Of a stretch of 7,040 nt of DNA, positions 1 through 6,079 are shown piece by piece. The notes under the pieces were generated by a model. It was not told where the DNA came from, made no database searches, and saw nothing but the letters and a program-made list of their open reading frames with translations. A program made the position numbers and the translations under genes. Source of the DNA: an uncultured Lachnospiraceae bacterium (GTDB lineage: Bacteria > Bacillota > Clostridia > Lachnospirales > Lachnospiraceae); the NCBI GenBank assembly GCA_902803745.1, contig CADCRB010000149.1, forward strand, positions 1-7,040, written 5' to 3'. Each line of letters begins with the position of its first letter. Position 1 is the stretch's first letter.

Positions 1-53
1 AGGAACTTGATTTTTAATCCTTCGGACAGGATCCTTCGGATCCTGCCAAGTAC
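1..53. repeat. Short direct and inverted repeats downstream of the ATPase gene
   Basis: The ten bases ATCCTTCGGA occur at 17-26 and again at 31-40. The second copy sits inside an inverted repeat: CAGGATCC at 27-34 pairs perfectly with GGATCCTG at 38-45 around a 3-base loop, so it would form an 8-bp GC-rich hairpin on either strand. A related string, CCTTCGACAGGA at 93-104 inside the 3' end of the ATPase gene, matches CCTTCGGACAGGA at 19-31 apart from one base. On the minus strand this region lies just after the transporter operon, but no T-run follows the hairpin in that direction, so a standard intrinsic terminator is not supported. It could be an atypical terminator, an RNA-processing or stability element, or part of a longer repeat continuing past the left edge. 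Confidence 0.6.
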
Positions 54-85
54 GGAATGAAAATTTCTGATGAAATTTTCATTCC
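54..85. repeat. Perfect 14-bp inverted repeat at the end of the ABC operon
   Basis: GGAATGAAAATTTC at 54-67 is the exact reverse complement of GAAATTTTCATTCC at 72-85, with the 4-base loop TGAT. The structure begins at the last base of the ATPase stop codon (85-87, TAG on the minus strand), so in the mRNA it folds immediately after translation ends. It could protect the 3' end or contribute to termination, together with the GC-rich hairpin 9 bases further on. Neither strand has a T-tract directly after the stem, so the terminator reading is only tentative. Confidence 0.65.
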
Positions 86-807
86 TAAAGAACCTTCGAC
101 AGGAAGTCCTGGAGTCTTCTGGACTGAGGATCACCGAAGAGTTTGTCCGGAGTATTCTCTTCCATGATTATTCCCTCGTCCATAAACATCACCCTCGTGG
201 CGACTTCTCTTGCAAAGCCCATTTCATGAGTGACTATCACCATGGTCATCCCGTCTTCTGCGAGGTCCTTGATCACATCCAGCACCTCACCCACCATCTC
301 GGGATCCAGAGCGGAGGTGGGTTCGTCAAAAAGCATTACCTTGGGGGCCATCGCAAGCGAGCGGATTATCGCGATACGCTGCTTCTGTCCTCCGGAAAGT
401 GCAGCCGGGTACACATCCGCTTTTTCCGCGAGGTTTACCCTCTTCAAAAGCTTCAATGCAGTTTCCTTTGCCTGCTCCTGATCCATCAGCCCGAGCTTCA
501 CAGGTGCAAGAGTTATATTATCCATGACGGTCTTATTCGCAAAAAGATTAAAGCTCTGGAAGACCATGCCCATATGCTCCCTGATCTTGGTGATATCGAC
601 TTTGGGATCGGTGATCAGCTGACCCTCAAACCAGATCTCGCCTGAGGTCGGCTCCTCCAGGAGATTCAGGCACCGCAGGAAAGTACTTTTTCCTGAGCCT
701 GACGGTCCTATGATCGCAACCTTCTCACCCTTGTCTATCTCGGTCGAAACACCTTTAAGGACCTCGAGATCATTAAATTTTTTGCAAAGGTTCTTAACGG
801 AGATCAC
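85..807 (-). CDS. Polar amino-acid ABC transporter ATP-binding protein (GlnQ/HisP type)
   Basis: This 240-residue protein is a complete ABC ATPase of the polar amino-acid uptake family, expected on the cytoplasmic face of the membrane bound to the permease encoded just upstream. Visible motifs in order are: Walker A GPSGSGKST at residues 34-42, the Q-loop glutamine at Q84 (VFQSFNLF), the signature LSGGQ at 137-141, Walker B VMLFDE at 157-162 with catalytic E162, the D-loop SALD at 165-168, and switch histidine H194 (VTHEMGFA). Length and motif spacing are typical of GlnQ-like proteins. The start is a GTG at 807, chosen because AAAGGAGG lies 10 bases upstream and the protein then begins in register with the family (MISVKNLCKKF). 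The gene overlaps the permease 3' end by 14 bases, which implies translational coupling. The exact amino acid transported cannot be told from the ATPase. Annotation pipelines often call such proteins GlnQ, but no substrate is shown here. Confidence 0.96.
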   Translation of the reverse strand: MISVKNLCKKFNDLEVLKGVSTEIDKGEKVAIIGPSGSGKSTFLRCLNLLEEPTSGEIWFEGQLITDPKVDITKIREHMGMVFQSFNLFANKTVMDNITLAPVKLGLMDQEQAKETALKLLKRVNLAEKADVYPAALSGGQKQRIAIIRSLAMAPKVMLFDEPTSALDPEMVGEVLDVIKDLAEDGMTMVIVTHEMGFAREVATRVMFMDEGIIMEENTPDKLFGDPQSRRLQDFLSKVL

Positions 808-1486
808 TGCGTCTCAACCTCCTTTCCAAAGCCTCCAGAAGGAGAGTAAGTATTTTTATTATAATGAAATAAATGATCGCGGCACCGATGAGCGGCATGA
901 AAGCCTCGTAAGTCCGGCTGGATATCTGGCTTGCTGCCCTTGTAAGATCCGACAGACTTACATAACCGACTATTGCAGTTTCCTTTATCAGTGTAATAAA
1001 TTCGTTTCCGATAGGCGGCAGCACGTTTTTGAAGGCCTGTGGCAGCACTATCTCCTTCATCGTCTGGCCCCTTGAAAGACCCAGCGAAAGACCTGCCTCC
1101 ATCTGTCCCTTGTCGACGGCGAGGATGCCGGCCCTGATTATCTCGGAAACATAAGCGCCGGAATTGATCCCGAAGGAAAGCGACGCTACGAGCACGCCAT
1201 TATTTGAAGAAGAAAAAACTATGAACCACATGATAAGAAGCTGCAGTACCGCGGGAGTTCCTCTTATCACATCCACATATATTGTGGCTATGTACCAGAC
1301 CAGGGTATGCTTATGTCCCTTTTTTGGCTCGGAAAGCTTCATCAGCGCGACAATGCAGCCTATGATGATCCCGATGATGCCTGCGATCACTGCGATCTCG
1401 ATCGTGATCCCCAGTCCCTTCACATAGAGGAGCCAGCGGTCCTTCACTATGAATGCGTTATAAAATTTTGTACCTATACTGTTCAT
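794..1486 (-). CDS. Polar amino-acid ABC transporter permease (HisM/GlnP type)
   Basis: A 230-residue integral membrane protein of the His/Glu/Gln/Arg importer permease family (binding-protein-dependent transport inner membrane component). Hydrophobic segments are visible at roughly residues 24-49, 62-91, 97-118, 160-180 and 198-219. Two family hallmarks are intact: the RGTPAVLQ string at 75-82 and the cytoplasmic EAA loop at 130-149 (EAGLSLG then IVLPQA), which docks on the ATPase. The start ATG at 1486 has AAGGAAAG a few bases upstream on the minus strand. The gene starts 9 bases after the stop of the SGNH gene and overlaps the ATPase gene by 14 bases, so it is embedded in the same transcript. 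Only one permease gene is present, so the transporter is presumably a permease homodimer with two ATPases. A substrate-binding protein is not encoded in this window. Confidence 0.95.
   Translation of the reverse strand: MNSIGTKFYNAFIVKDRWLLYVKGLGITIEIAVIAGIIGIIIGCIVALMKLSEPKKGHKHTLVWYIATIYVDVIRGTPAVLQLLIMWFIVFSSSNNGVLVASLSFGINSGAYVSEIIRAGILAVDKGQMEAGLSLGLSRGQTMKEIVLPQAFKNVLPPIGNEFITLIKETAIVGYVSLSDLTRAASQISSRTYEAFMPLIGAAIIYFIIIKILTLLLEALERRLRRSDLR
818..823 (-). promoter_or_regulatory. Strong Shine-Dalgarno site of the ATPase gene
   Basis: The minus strand reads AAAGGAGG ending at 818, followed by 10 bases and then the GTG at 805-807. It lies inside the 3' end of the permease coding sequence. 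It is the main reason for choosing the GTG start, since there is no nearby ATG with an equally good site. Confidence 0.8.
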
Positions 1487-1495
1487 TTTCTTTCC

Positions 1496-2485
1496 TTATT
1501 TATTCTTTGATGCCCAAAAATCAATGCTTTCCATATAGTCCCTGAGCTCGTCCGTATATACTCCGGCGCCCTTTCTGTTCACATGGATCGAATCACCGAA
1601 AAGGCTGTTGGGATAGATAGGTATCTCCGAGATCACATGCATATCCGGATATCTGGAAGCTACATCCTTCATATAATCAGAAAAGCCGGTCACGAAACCT
1701 TCCTTCATCAGATCCCCCGAAGCCTGATTAATAGGAGGCTGCGCGATGATCACATTAACATTGTTTGCGTCCAGCATTTCGATCAGCTTCTCATAATAAT
1801 AGACCACAAGGGGCGAATAATCAAAGGTTTCATGATTGACCTCCATCGTATAGCCGTCGTCGCCGTCCGCGCTTCCGAATTCGCAGTACCCCAGATCTGC
1901 CCTGATCGAATCAAACTTTTCGCGGTTTTCCTGTTCCCGTCCTATGAATTTTGACTCATACATCTGCGCGAGATACTTGGACGGAAGCCGAAGTCTGTAA
2001 GAGATCATATCGGGGATACGGCCTTTTGATGCAACGATCGGATCATTGCTTTTAAGCGCCTTCACATAGATCTTTGCTATCTCATCCGCGCTCAGGAAGT
2101 TAAAGTACAGCGTCTGGTCCCAGTTGTCGATATCGCAGAAATGATATGGCGCAAATACTACCACAGCGTTTTCCGGCGCGCCGTTGTGCTCGATATAATT
2201 CTCGACAGCATAGTACATCTCTATCGGAGTAGCTCCGCCTATCGCGATATTGTAGGTATCCTCATGCAGCTGCGCCGGCAGCACGGATGACTTCGCCCTC
2301 GAGTCACCGATTATCAAAGTGGTGGCATCCATATACGGAGCGGCAGAGTTTTCAAACTCCTCGTCCCACATCACATATTCCACCGACATATATTTCATGG
2401 GCAGAATATAAGCGGCCACGCACAGCGCTATCAGAGGGATGGAGATAAGTATTAAATTCTTCGCAAGCTTTTTTTTCATATTCAT
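1496..2485 (-). CDS. Membrane-anchored SGNH-type protein, probable partner of the upstream MBOAT acyltransferase
   Basis: A 329-residue protein with a basic N-terminus (KKK at 4-6) and one hydrophobic segment at about residues 10-29, with no lipobox or obvious cleavage site. It is therefore most likely anchored with its catalytic domain outside the cell. The domain has SGNH/GDSL-hydrolase features: block I IIGDSR with nucleophile S62, a glycine-rich GGAT turn near residues 83-86, and the C-terminal GDSIHVN block with D298 and H301, giving a plausible S62-D298-H301 triad. Extracytoplasmic SGNH proteins such as DltD, AlgX/AlgJ and PatB act beside MBOAT proteins, receiving or transferring the acyl group to an extracellular polymer. 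The upstream neighbour here is exactly such an MBOAT, and the two overlap by one base (TAATG). No Shine-Dalgarno site is visible before the ATG, so translation probably depends on re-initiation. A second ATG at codon 3 is an alternative start. The polymer and acyl group are unknown. Overall sequence does not let me name it DltD. Confidence 0.8.
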   Translation of the reverse strand: MNMKKKLAKNLILISIPLIALCVAAYILPMKYMSVEYVMWDEEFENSAAPYMDATTLIIGDSRAKSSVLPAQLHEDTYNIAIGGATPIEMYYAVENYIEHNGAPENAVVVFAPYHFCDIDNWDQTLYFNFLSADEIAKIYVKALKSNDPIVASKGRIPDMISYRLRLPSKYLAQMYESKFIGREQENREKFDSIRADLGYCEFGSADGDDGYTMEVNHETFDYSPLVVYYYEKLIEMLDANNVNVIIAQPPINQASGDLMKEGFVTGFSDYMKDVASRYPDMHVISEIPIYPNSLFGDSIHVNRKGAGVYTDELRDYMESIDFWASKNK

Positions 2486-3897
2486 TAGAATTTAAAGTAA
2501 ATAAATTCTTGCGCTCCTATTGAAGCTGAGCCGAGTATCATTATCACAAACAGATAATACACAGCCCATCTCACAGGCGCACTCTTTGATGCGATAAAAG
2601 CTGCCGCATCCTTCGTCTTCTCATTTATTATGTCATATATTATCAGCACCACGATCCCGGCAAAGAGATAAAGCATATGGAAGGTGCCAAGCCCCAGCTC
2701 AAAGAGCGAGGTCGTAAATATCGAAGAGAACTCAAACTGCGTGAATACCTTTCCTATTATTATTCCCGCCTGTGATATATCGTCCGAACGGAAAAGGAAC
2801 ATGGAAAAAGTAAAAAGCATAAAAGTGAAAAACACCTTGAGCCATCTTGGGAAATGAGCCCGCAGGGGCGCGATCAAAGCCTCCATTATCTGGAAAAGCC
2901 CCGACAGCATTCCCCAGAGTATGTAGGTGATATCCGCGCCGTGCCACATTCCGGAGAGAGTGAAGACGATAAATATATTCAGATATTTCCGAAATGTTCC
3001 CTTACGGTTTCCGCCGAGCGGGATATAGACATAGTCGCGAAACCAGTTGTTGAGCGTGATATGCCAGTGCCTCCAGAAGGATGCGCATGAATCAGTGAAG
3101 AAAGGCTGGGTGAAGTTTTCTGTAAGCTTAAATCCCAGTATCTCAGCGACTCCGATGGCGATAGTCGAATAAGAAGCAAAATCACAGAAGATCTGCACGG
3201 AATAGAGGCAGGTCGCAAGCAGAAGCTGATAACCCGTCACATCCAGATAATTGTCATATATGAGATCCACGGCAATGGCGAGCCTCGATGCCAGCACAAG
3301 CTTAAGGAAATATCCGTAAGCCATGCGGATAAGCCCATGTCTTATCCTCTCATAATCAAAATGATGTCTCTCCTCAAACTGGGGCAGAAGATGCGATGAT
3401 TTCTCAATCGGACCCGACAGCAGCACAGGGAAAAAGGAAGCAAAGGCTGCATAGGTGACAAATGAAGAAACAGGCTGCACCTTTCCCTGATATATTTCAA
3501 AAACATAGGTAAGCGACTGGAAAATATAGAACGATATGCCGACCGGCAGAATTATCTGAAGCGCCCTGTCCTTTGCGATAAGAGAAGAGAGCAGGCCGGC
3601 GTACTTGAAGAAAAAGAGGGTGCCGATAAGCAGCACAACGGTGATGATAAGGCAGCACCGGCGCTGTCCGGATTCCTTTATCACAGAGCTCATCAGGTAT
3701 CCGGAACCGAAGGAGACCAGCGTGACTGCAAGAAGCAGCAGCCCATATCTTACATCCGCGCACATATAATAAAAATAAGAAGCAAGGATAAGCCAGACAT
3801 TAGAAACGGTGTGGTTTTTCACTTTTGCTTCCAGAATAAAATATATGATCGCGACAACCGGCAGGAATATCGCGAATTCTACAGAATTAAAAAGCAT
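2485..3897 (-). CDS. MBOAT family O-acyltransferase (AlgI/DltB-like)
   Basis: A polytopic membrane-bound O-acyltransferase of 470 residues, the usual size for AlgI-type proteins. These enzymes take an acyl group from a cytoplasmic donor and pass it across the membrane for attachment to an extracellular polysaccharide, teichoic acid or other polymer. Diagnostic strings are: MLFNSVEF at the N-terminus, CDFASYS at 238-244, FWRHWHITL at 274-282, WFRDYVYIPLGGNR at 285-298, and SGMWHGA at 315-321 carrying the presumed catalytic H319. Many hydrophobic segments run through the whole length. The reading frame stays open to a TTG at 3969, but the family begins at the MLFNS methionine, so I place the start at the ATG at 3897. 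Neither start has a ribosome binding site, and a strong promoter ends 7 bases upstream of the ATG, which fits a leaderless message. The stop shares a base with the next gene's ATG. The substrate is unknown. Confidence 0.93.
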   Translation of the reverse strand: MLFNSVEFAIFLPVVAIIYFILEAKVKNHTVSNVWLILASYFYYMCADVRYGLLLLAVTLVSFGSGYLMSSVIKESGQRRCCLIITVVLLIGTLFFFKYAGLLSSLIAKDRALQIILPVGISFYIFQSLTYVFEIYQGKVQPVSSFVTYAAFASFFPVLLSGPIEKSSHLLPQFEERHHFDYERIRHGLIRMAYGYFLKLVLASRLAIAVDLIYDNYLDVTGYQLLLATCLYSVQIFCDFASYSTIAIGVAEILGFKLTENFTQPFFTDSCASFWRHWHITLNNWFRDYVYIPLGGNRKGTFRKYLNIFIVFTLSGMWHGADITYILWGMLSGLFQIMEALIAPLRAHFPRWLKVFFTFMLFTFSMFLFRSDDISQAGIIIGKVFTQFEFSSIFTTSLFELGLGTFHMLYLFAGIVVLIIYDIINEKTKDAAAFIASKSAPVRWAVYYLFVIMILGSASIGAQEFIYFKF

Positions 3898-3904
3898 GTA
3901 GACT

Positions 3905-3933
3905 AATATACTTTGCGGAAGATAAAAGGTCAA
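3905..3933 (-). promoter_or_regulatory. Sigma-A-type promoter of the leftward MBOAT-SGNH-ABC operon
   Basis: On the minus strand TTGACC (3933-3928) is followed, after exactly 17 bases, by TATATT (3910-3905). Each hexamer matches the consensus at five of six positions. The MBOAT ATG begins 8 bases after the -10, so transcription would start at or within a base or two of the start codon. A second TATAAT on the same strand (3957-3952) lacks a good -35 partner. Confidence 0.65.
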
Positions 3934-3948
3934 GGGTGACAGCTTCAC

Positions 3949-3977
3949 TTGATTATAGAACAGGCGCAAATTATAAT
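3949..3977 (+). promoter_or_regulatory. Sigma-A-type promoter of the M15 lipoprotein gene
   Basis: TTGATT at 3949-3954 and a perfect TATAAT at 3972-3977 are separated by 17 bases. Transcription would begin near 3984, giving a leader of about 30 bases that contains TGAGGT (4003-4008), a ribosome binding site 6-7 bases before the ATG at 4015. Its -35 lies only 15 bases from the -35 of the leftward promoter, so a regulator binding between them could affect both. Confidence 0.65.
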
Positions 3978-4014
3978 CTGATAGGAAGTTGTCCGGAAAA
4001 AATGAGGTAATAAA

Positions 4015-6036
4015 ATGAAGAGAAATTTTAATGCAGTTATTCTTATCACAGCAGCAGTATTTATTCTGTCAGCCTGCGGCAATAAGGGCGAAGATCAGGA
4101 CAAGGCATCGGAAGAGGTGGCCGTCCAGACAGAAGCCGGGGATGCAGAAGTGACGGATGAAACTGAGGCTTCATCGGAGGAGCAGGCAGCGATGATACCG
4201 GAAGCTGAGGCGGAGCCGGTTTATGACGGGGATGCGCCGGTTAATAACGGCGGGCATTTTGTCAGATACAAAGACCGCGTTTATTTCCATGTGCCTGATG
4301 AAGACGGTATGAAGATGACCGGCCTTTTCGGTGAATATTTCAGCGGAGAGCATGGCACGACGAAGCTTCTTTCATTCCATACCGATACGCTTGAGACAGA
4401 GGAGATCATGGGTGATCACAGCTTCGGCGGTATCGGCATCACGGGCGACCATATGTATATGGACGAGTTTGTCTACGAAGATCAGATGCCTTCTTCGGAG
4501 CTCGGAGTCTATGATATGACGAAGGATTTTGCTTCCTCCAATATTCCTCTGGAGTTATATATGGCTGCTGCGAAGGACGGAAGCGCAGTAGTCACAGGCA
4601 TCTTTGACGGAGACCATGAAGGCTATATCCTCCATGTGCATTGCGCGGACGGCAGTGAATATACTGTGGAGGATGACAGGATCCAGATGTTTGTAGTCTG
4701 CGATAAGGACAGACTTTTTTATTCCACCTATGATTACAATACAAACAGCTACAGGCTTTTCGGATTTGAATATGCTGACGGGAGCAAGACCTTCCTTGGT
4801 GATATCCCGACACCAAAAGAGGAGTCTTCGGCAGAGGGTCCCGGCGAGATAGACGGCGCAGTGATAGACGGCGACGGTGTCTTCTTTGCAGTAAATTATT
4901 TTGAAGGAACCGGGCACTTCTTAAGTGATTCCTATCTTGTCAGCGCCTTTGCCGGAAAAGAAGGCAGTCTTACCTATAAGGAGGCGACACGCGGAGATGA
5001 TCCGGAAAGAAAGCCGCAGTTTAAGGTGAGCGGTGGCAGTATCGATGAGACGGTAGACGGGACACCGTTAACAGCAGAAGTGACAGCAGACGGGGACCTT
5101 GTTTATTATGATGAAAACGGTAAGCAGCAAAAAATAGAAAATATTACACCCGGAGCATACGCGACCGTGTCGGATGATGAAGGAAATATGAAGAGCAACA
5201 CGGAATGCGTGGAATATCTGGACGGTGTGATCTTTGGCATAAGGAATGAGCTTGAGCGCGTGCCGGAAGAAGACATCGGCTGGAGGATGGCATACAGGAG
5301 GACGAAGACGACAGTGTTTGCGGTTTATACGGATACCGGAAAAGAGATCGAAGTCTGTACAGTGGAGGGTGGCAGCGGCTCAGATGCTTCGAAGACTTCA
5401 GATGATGCGGCAACAGAGGATTCCTCATCAGAGAACTCCGCAGCAGAGGACTCTTCCGAGGGCACTTTCACCAGCAGCGCGATACCCGATGATGTCTTTG
5501 CAAGAATGGAGGGAGTTTCCTTTCCGGCGGACTGTACCATATCGAGGGATGACCTCAGATATCTGAGACTTTCCTATCATGATTTCAACGGCAATTCCCA
5601 GGTCGGCGAGCTTGTATGCAATAAAAAAGTCGCTGATGATATGGTCGAGATCTTCCGTGAGCTCTACAAGAGAGGCTATCAGATAGAAAAGATGAAGCTC
5701 ATAGATGATTACGGCGGAGATGATGACCTGTCCTGCGCGGACAATAATACTTCCTGCTTTAATTACCGCACTGTTGCCGGAAGCACTAATCTTTCAAAGC
5801 ATGCTTTAGGAGTAGCCATAGACATCAATCCATTTTACAATCCTTACGTGACCTATCCGAATGGAGTGGAGCGTATCTCGCCTCCGGGCTCAGAGCCCTA
5901 TGCGGACCGCTCGGCTGACTTCCCCCATAAGATAGGCCCCGGTGATGATGCATATGAGCTCTTCAAGGCAAAAGGCTATACCTGGGGAGGCAACTGGAAG
6001 ACCCTTAAGGATTATCAGCATTTTCAGAAAGGCTGA
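4015..6036 (+). CDS. Lipoprotein with propeller-like region and C-terminal M15 (VanY/CwlK-type) zinc peptidase domain
   Basis: A 673-residue secreted lipoprotein. Residues 1-20 form a signal peptide ending in the lipobox LSAC, so C21 would be lipidated and the protein anchored outside the membrane. Residues 22-75 are an acidic, Ala/Glu-rich linker. Residues about 76-450 contain repeated beta-like units with aromatic-rich strands (DRVYFHV, DRLFYSTY, DGVFFAVN, DGDLVYYD), reminiscent of the DUF5050-type propellers of Lachnospiraceae lipoproteins. That assignment is inference. Residues 453-487 are a second Ser/Asp/Glu-rich linker. Residues about 515-672 are an M15 peptidase domain: SKHALGVAID supplies zinc ligands H596 and D603, and DYQHFQ near the C-terminus supplies base D666 and ligand H669. 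The DxxH form resembles the L-Ala-D-Glu endopeptidase branch (CwlK, phage Ply500), although related proteins are often named D-Ala-D-Ala carboxypeptidases. The substrate should be peptidoglycan stem peptides. The gene has its own promoter and a good ribosome binding site, and is transcribed away from the MBOAT operon. Confidence 0.92.
   Translation: MKRNFNAVILITAAVFILSACGNKGEDQDKASEEVAVQTEAGDAEVTDETEASSEEQAAMIPEAEAEPVYDGDAPVNNGGHFVRYKDRVYFHVPDEDGMKMTGLFGEYFSGEHGTTKLLSFHTDTLETEEIMGDHSFGGIGITGDHMYMDEFVYEDQMPSSELGVYDMTKDFASSNIPLELYMAAAKDGSAVVTGIFDGDHEGYILHVHCADGSEYTVEDDRIQMFVVCDKDRLFYSTYDYNTNSYRLFGFEYADGSKTFLGDIPTPKEESSAEGPGEIDGAVIDGDGVFFAVNYFEGTGHFLSDSYLVSAFAGKEGSLTYKEATRGDDPERKPQFKVSGGSIDETVDGTPLTAEVTADGDLVYYDENGKQQKIENITPGAYATVSDDEGNMKSNTECVEYLDGVIFGIRNELERVPEEDIGWRMAYRRTKTTVFAVYTDTGKEIEVCTVEGGSGSDASKTSDDAATEDSSSENSAAEDSSEGTFTSSAIPDDVFARMEGVSFPADCTISRDDLRYLRLSYHDFNGNSQVGELVCNKKVADDMVEIFRELYKRGYQIEKMKLIDDYGGDDDLSCADNNTSCFNYRTVAGSTNLSKHALGVAIDINPFYNPYVTYPNGVERISPPGSEPYADRSADFPHKIGPGDDAYELFKAKGYTWGGNWKTLKDYQHFQKG
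5407..5463 (+). repeat. Imperfect repeat encoding an acidic Ser/Glu linker
   Basis: Within the lipoprotein gene, AATEDSSSENS (residues 465-475) is followed directly by AAEDSSEG (476-483). The DNA shows the same relation, with GCAACAGAGGATTCC and GCAGCAGAGGACTCT. This looks like a degenerate tandem duplication in a flexible linker between the beta-rich region and the M15 domain. Such linkers tolerate changes in length, so repeat number may vary between strains. Confidence 0.5.
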
Positions 6037-6079
6037 CAAGCCTGATATCAGAAGCTGTCAAAAGAGAAATGAGAGACAG

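Noticed and set aside
70..645. Long open frame on the plus strand opposite the ATPase gene
   Set aside because: It is antisense to a fully motif-bearing ABC ATPase, has no ribosome binding site, and its histidine-rich composition is that of a reverse-strand shadow.
710..1075. Plus-strand open frame opposite the permease/ATPase junction
   Set aside because: It lies antisense to well-supported genes and shows no recognisable domain or start signal.
1496..3897. Naming the pair dltB and dltD
   Set aside because: No dltA or dltC gene is present, and the proteins show general MBOAT and SGNH features rather than clear Dlt-specific ones.
3952..3957. TATAAT on the minus strand as an alternative promoter for the leftward operon
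   Set aside because: The hexamer at the proper -35 distance (CAGATT) is a poor match. The TTGACC/TATATT pair is much better.
3898..3969. 24-codon N-terminal extension of the MBOAT gene from a TTG at 3969
   Set aside because: It has no ribosome binding site, it covers both promoter elements, and MBOAT proteins of this type begin at the MLFNS methionine encoded at 3897.
4555..4917. Minus-strand open frame inside the lipoprotein gene
   Set aside because: The lipoprotein frame is continuous from lipobox to M15 motifs. The opposite frame has no start signal or domain.
5144..5566. Serine/arginine-rich open frames on both strands around the acidic linker
   Set aside because: These arise from the low-complexity linker codons read in other frames. 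No start signal supports them.
5942..6079. 46-codon extension of the cysteine-rich membrane protein from a GTG at 5942
   Set aside because: It would overlap the essential zinc-binding end of the M15 domain in another frame. The ATG at 6080 gives a normal basic N-terminus ahead of the first membrane segment.
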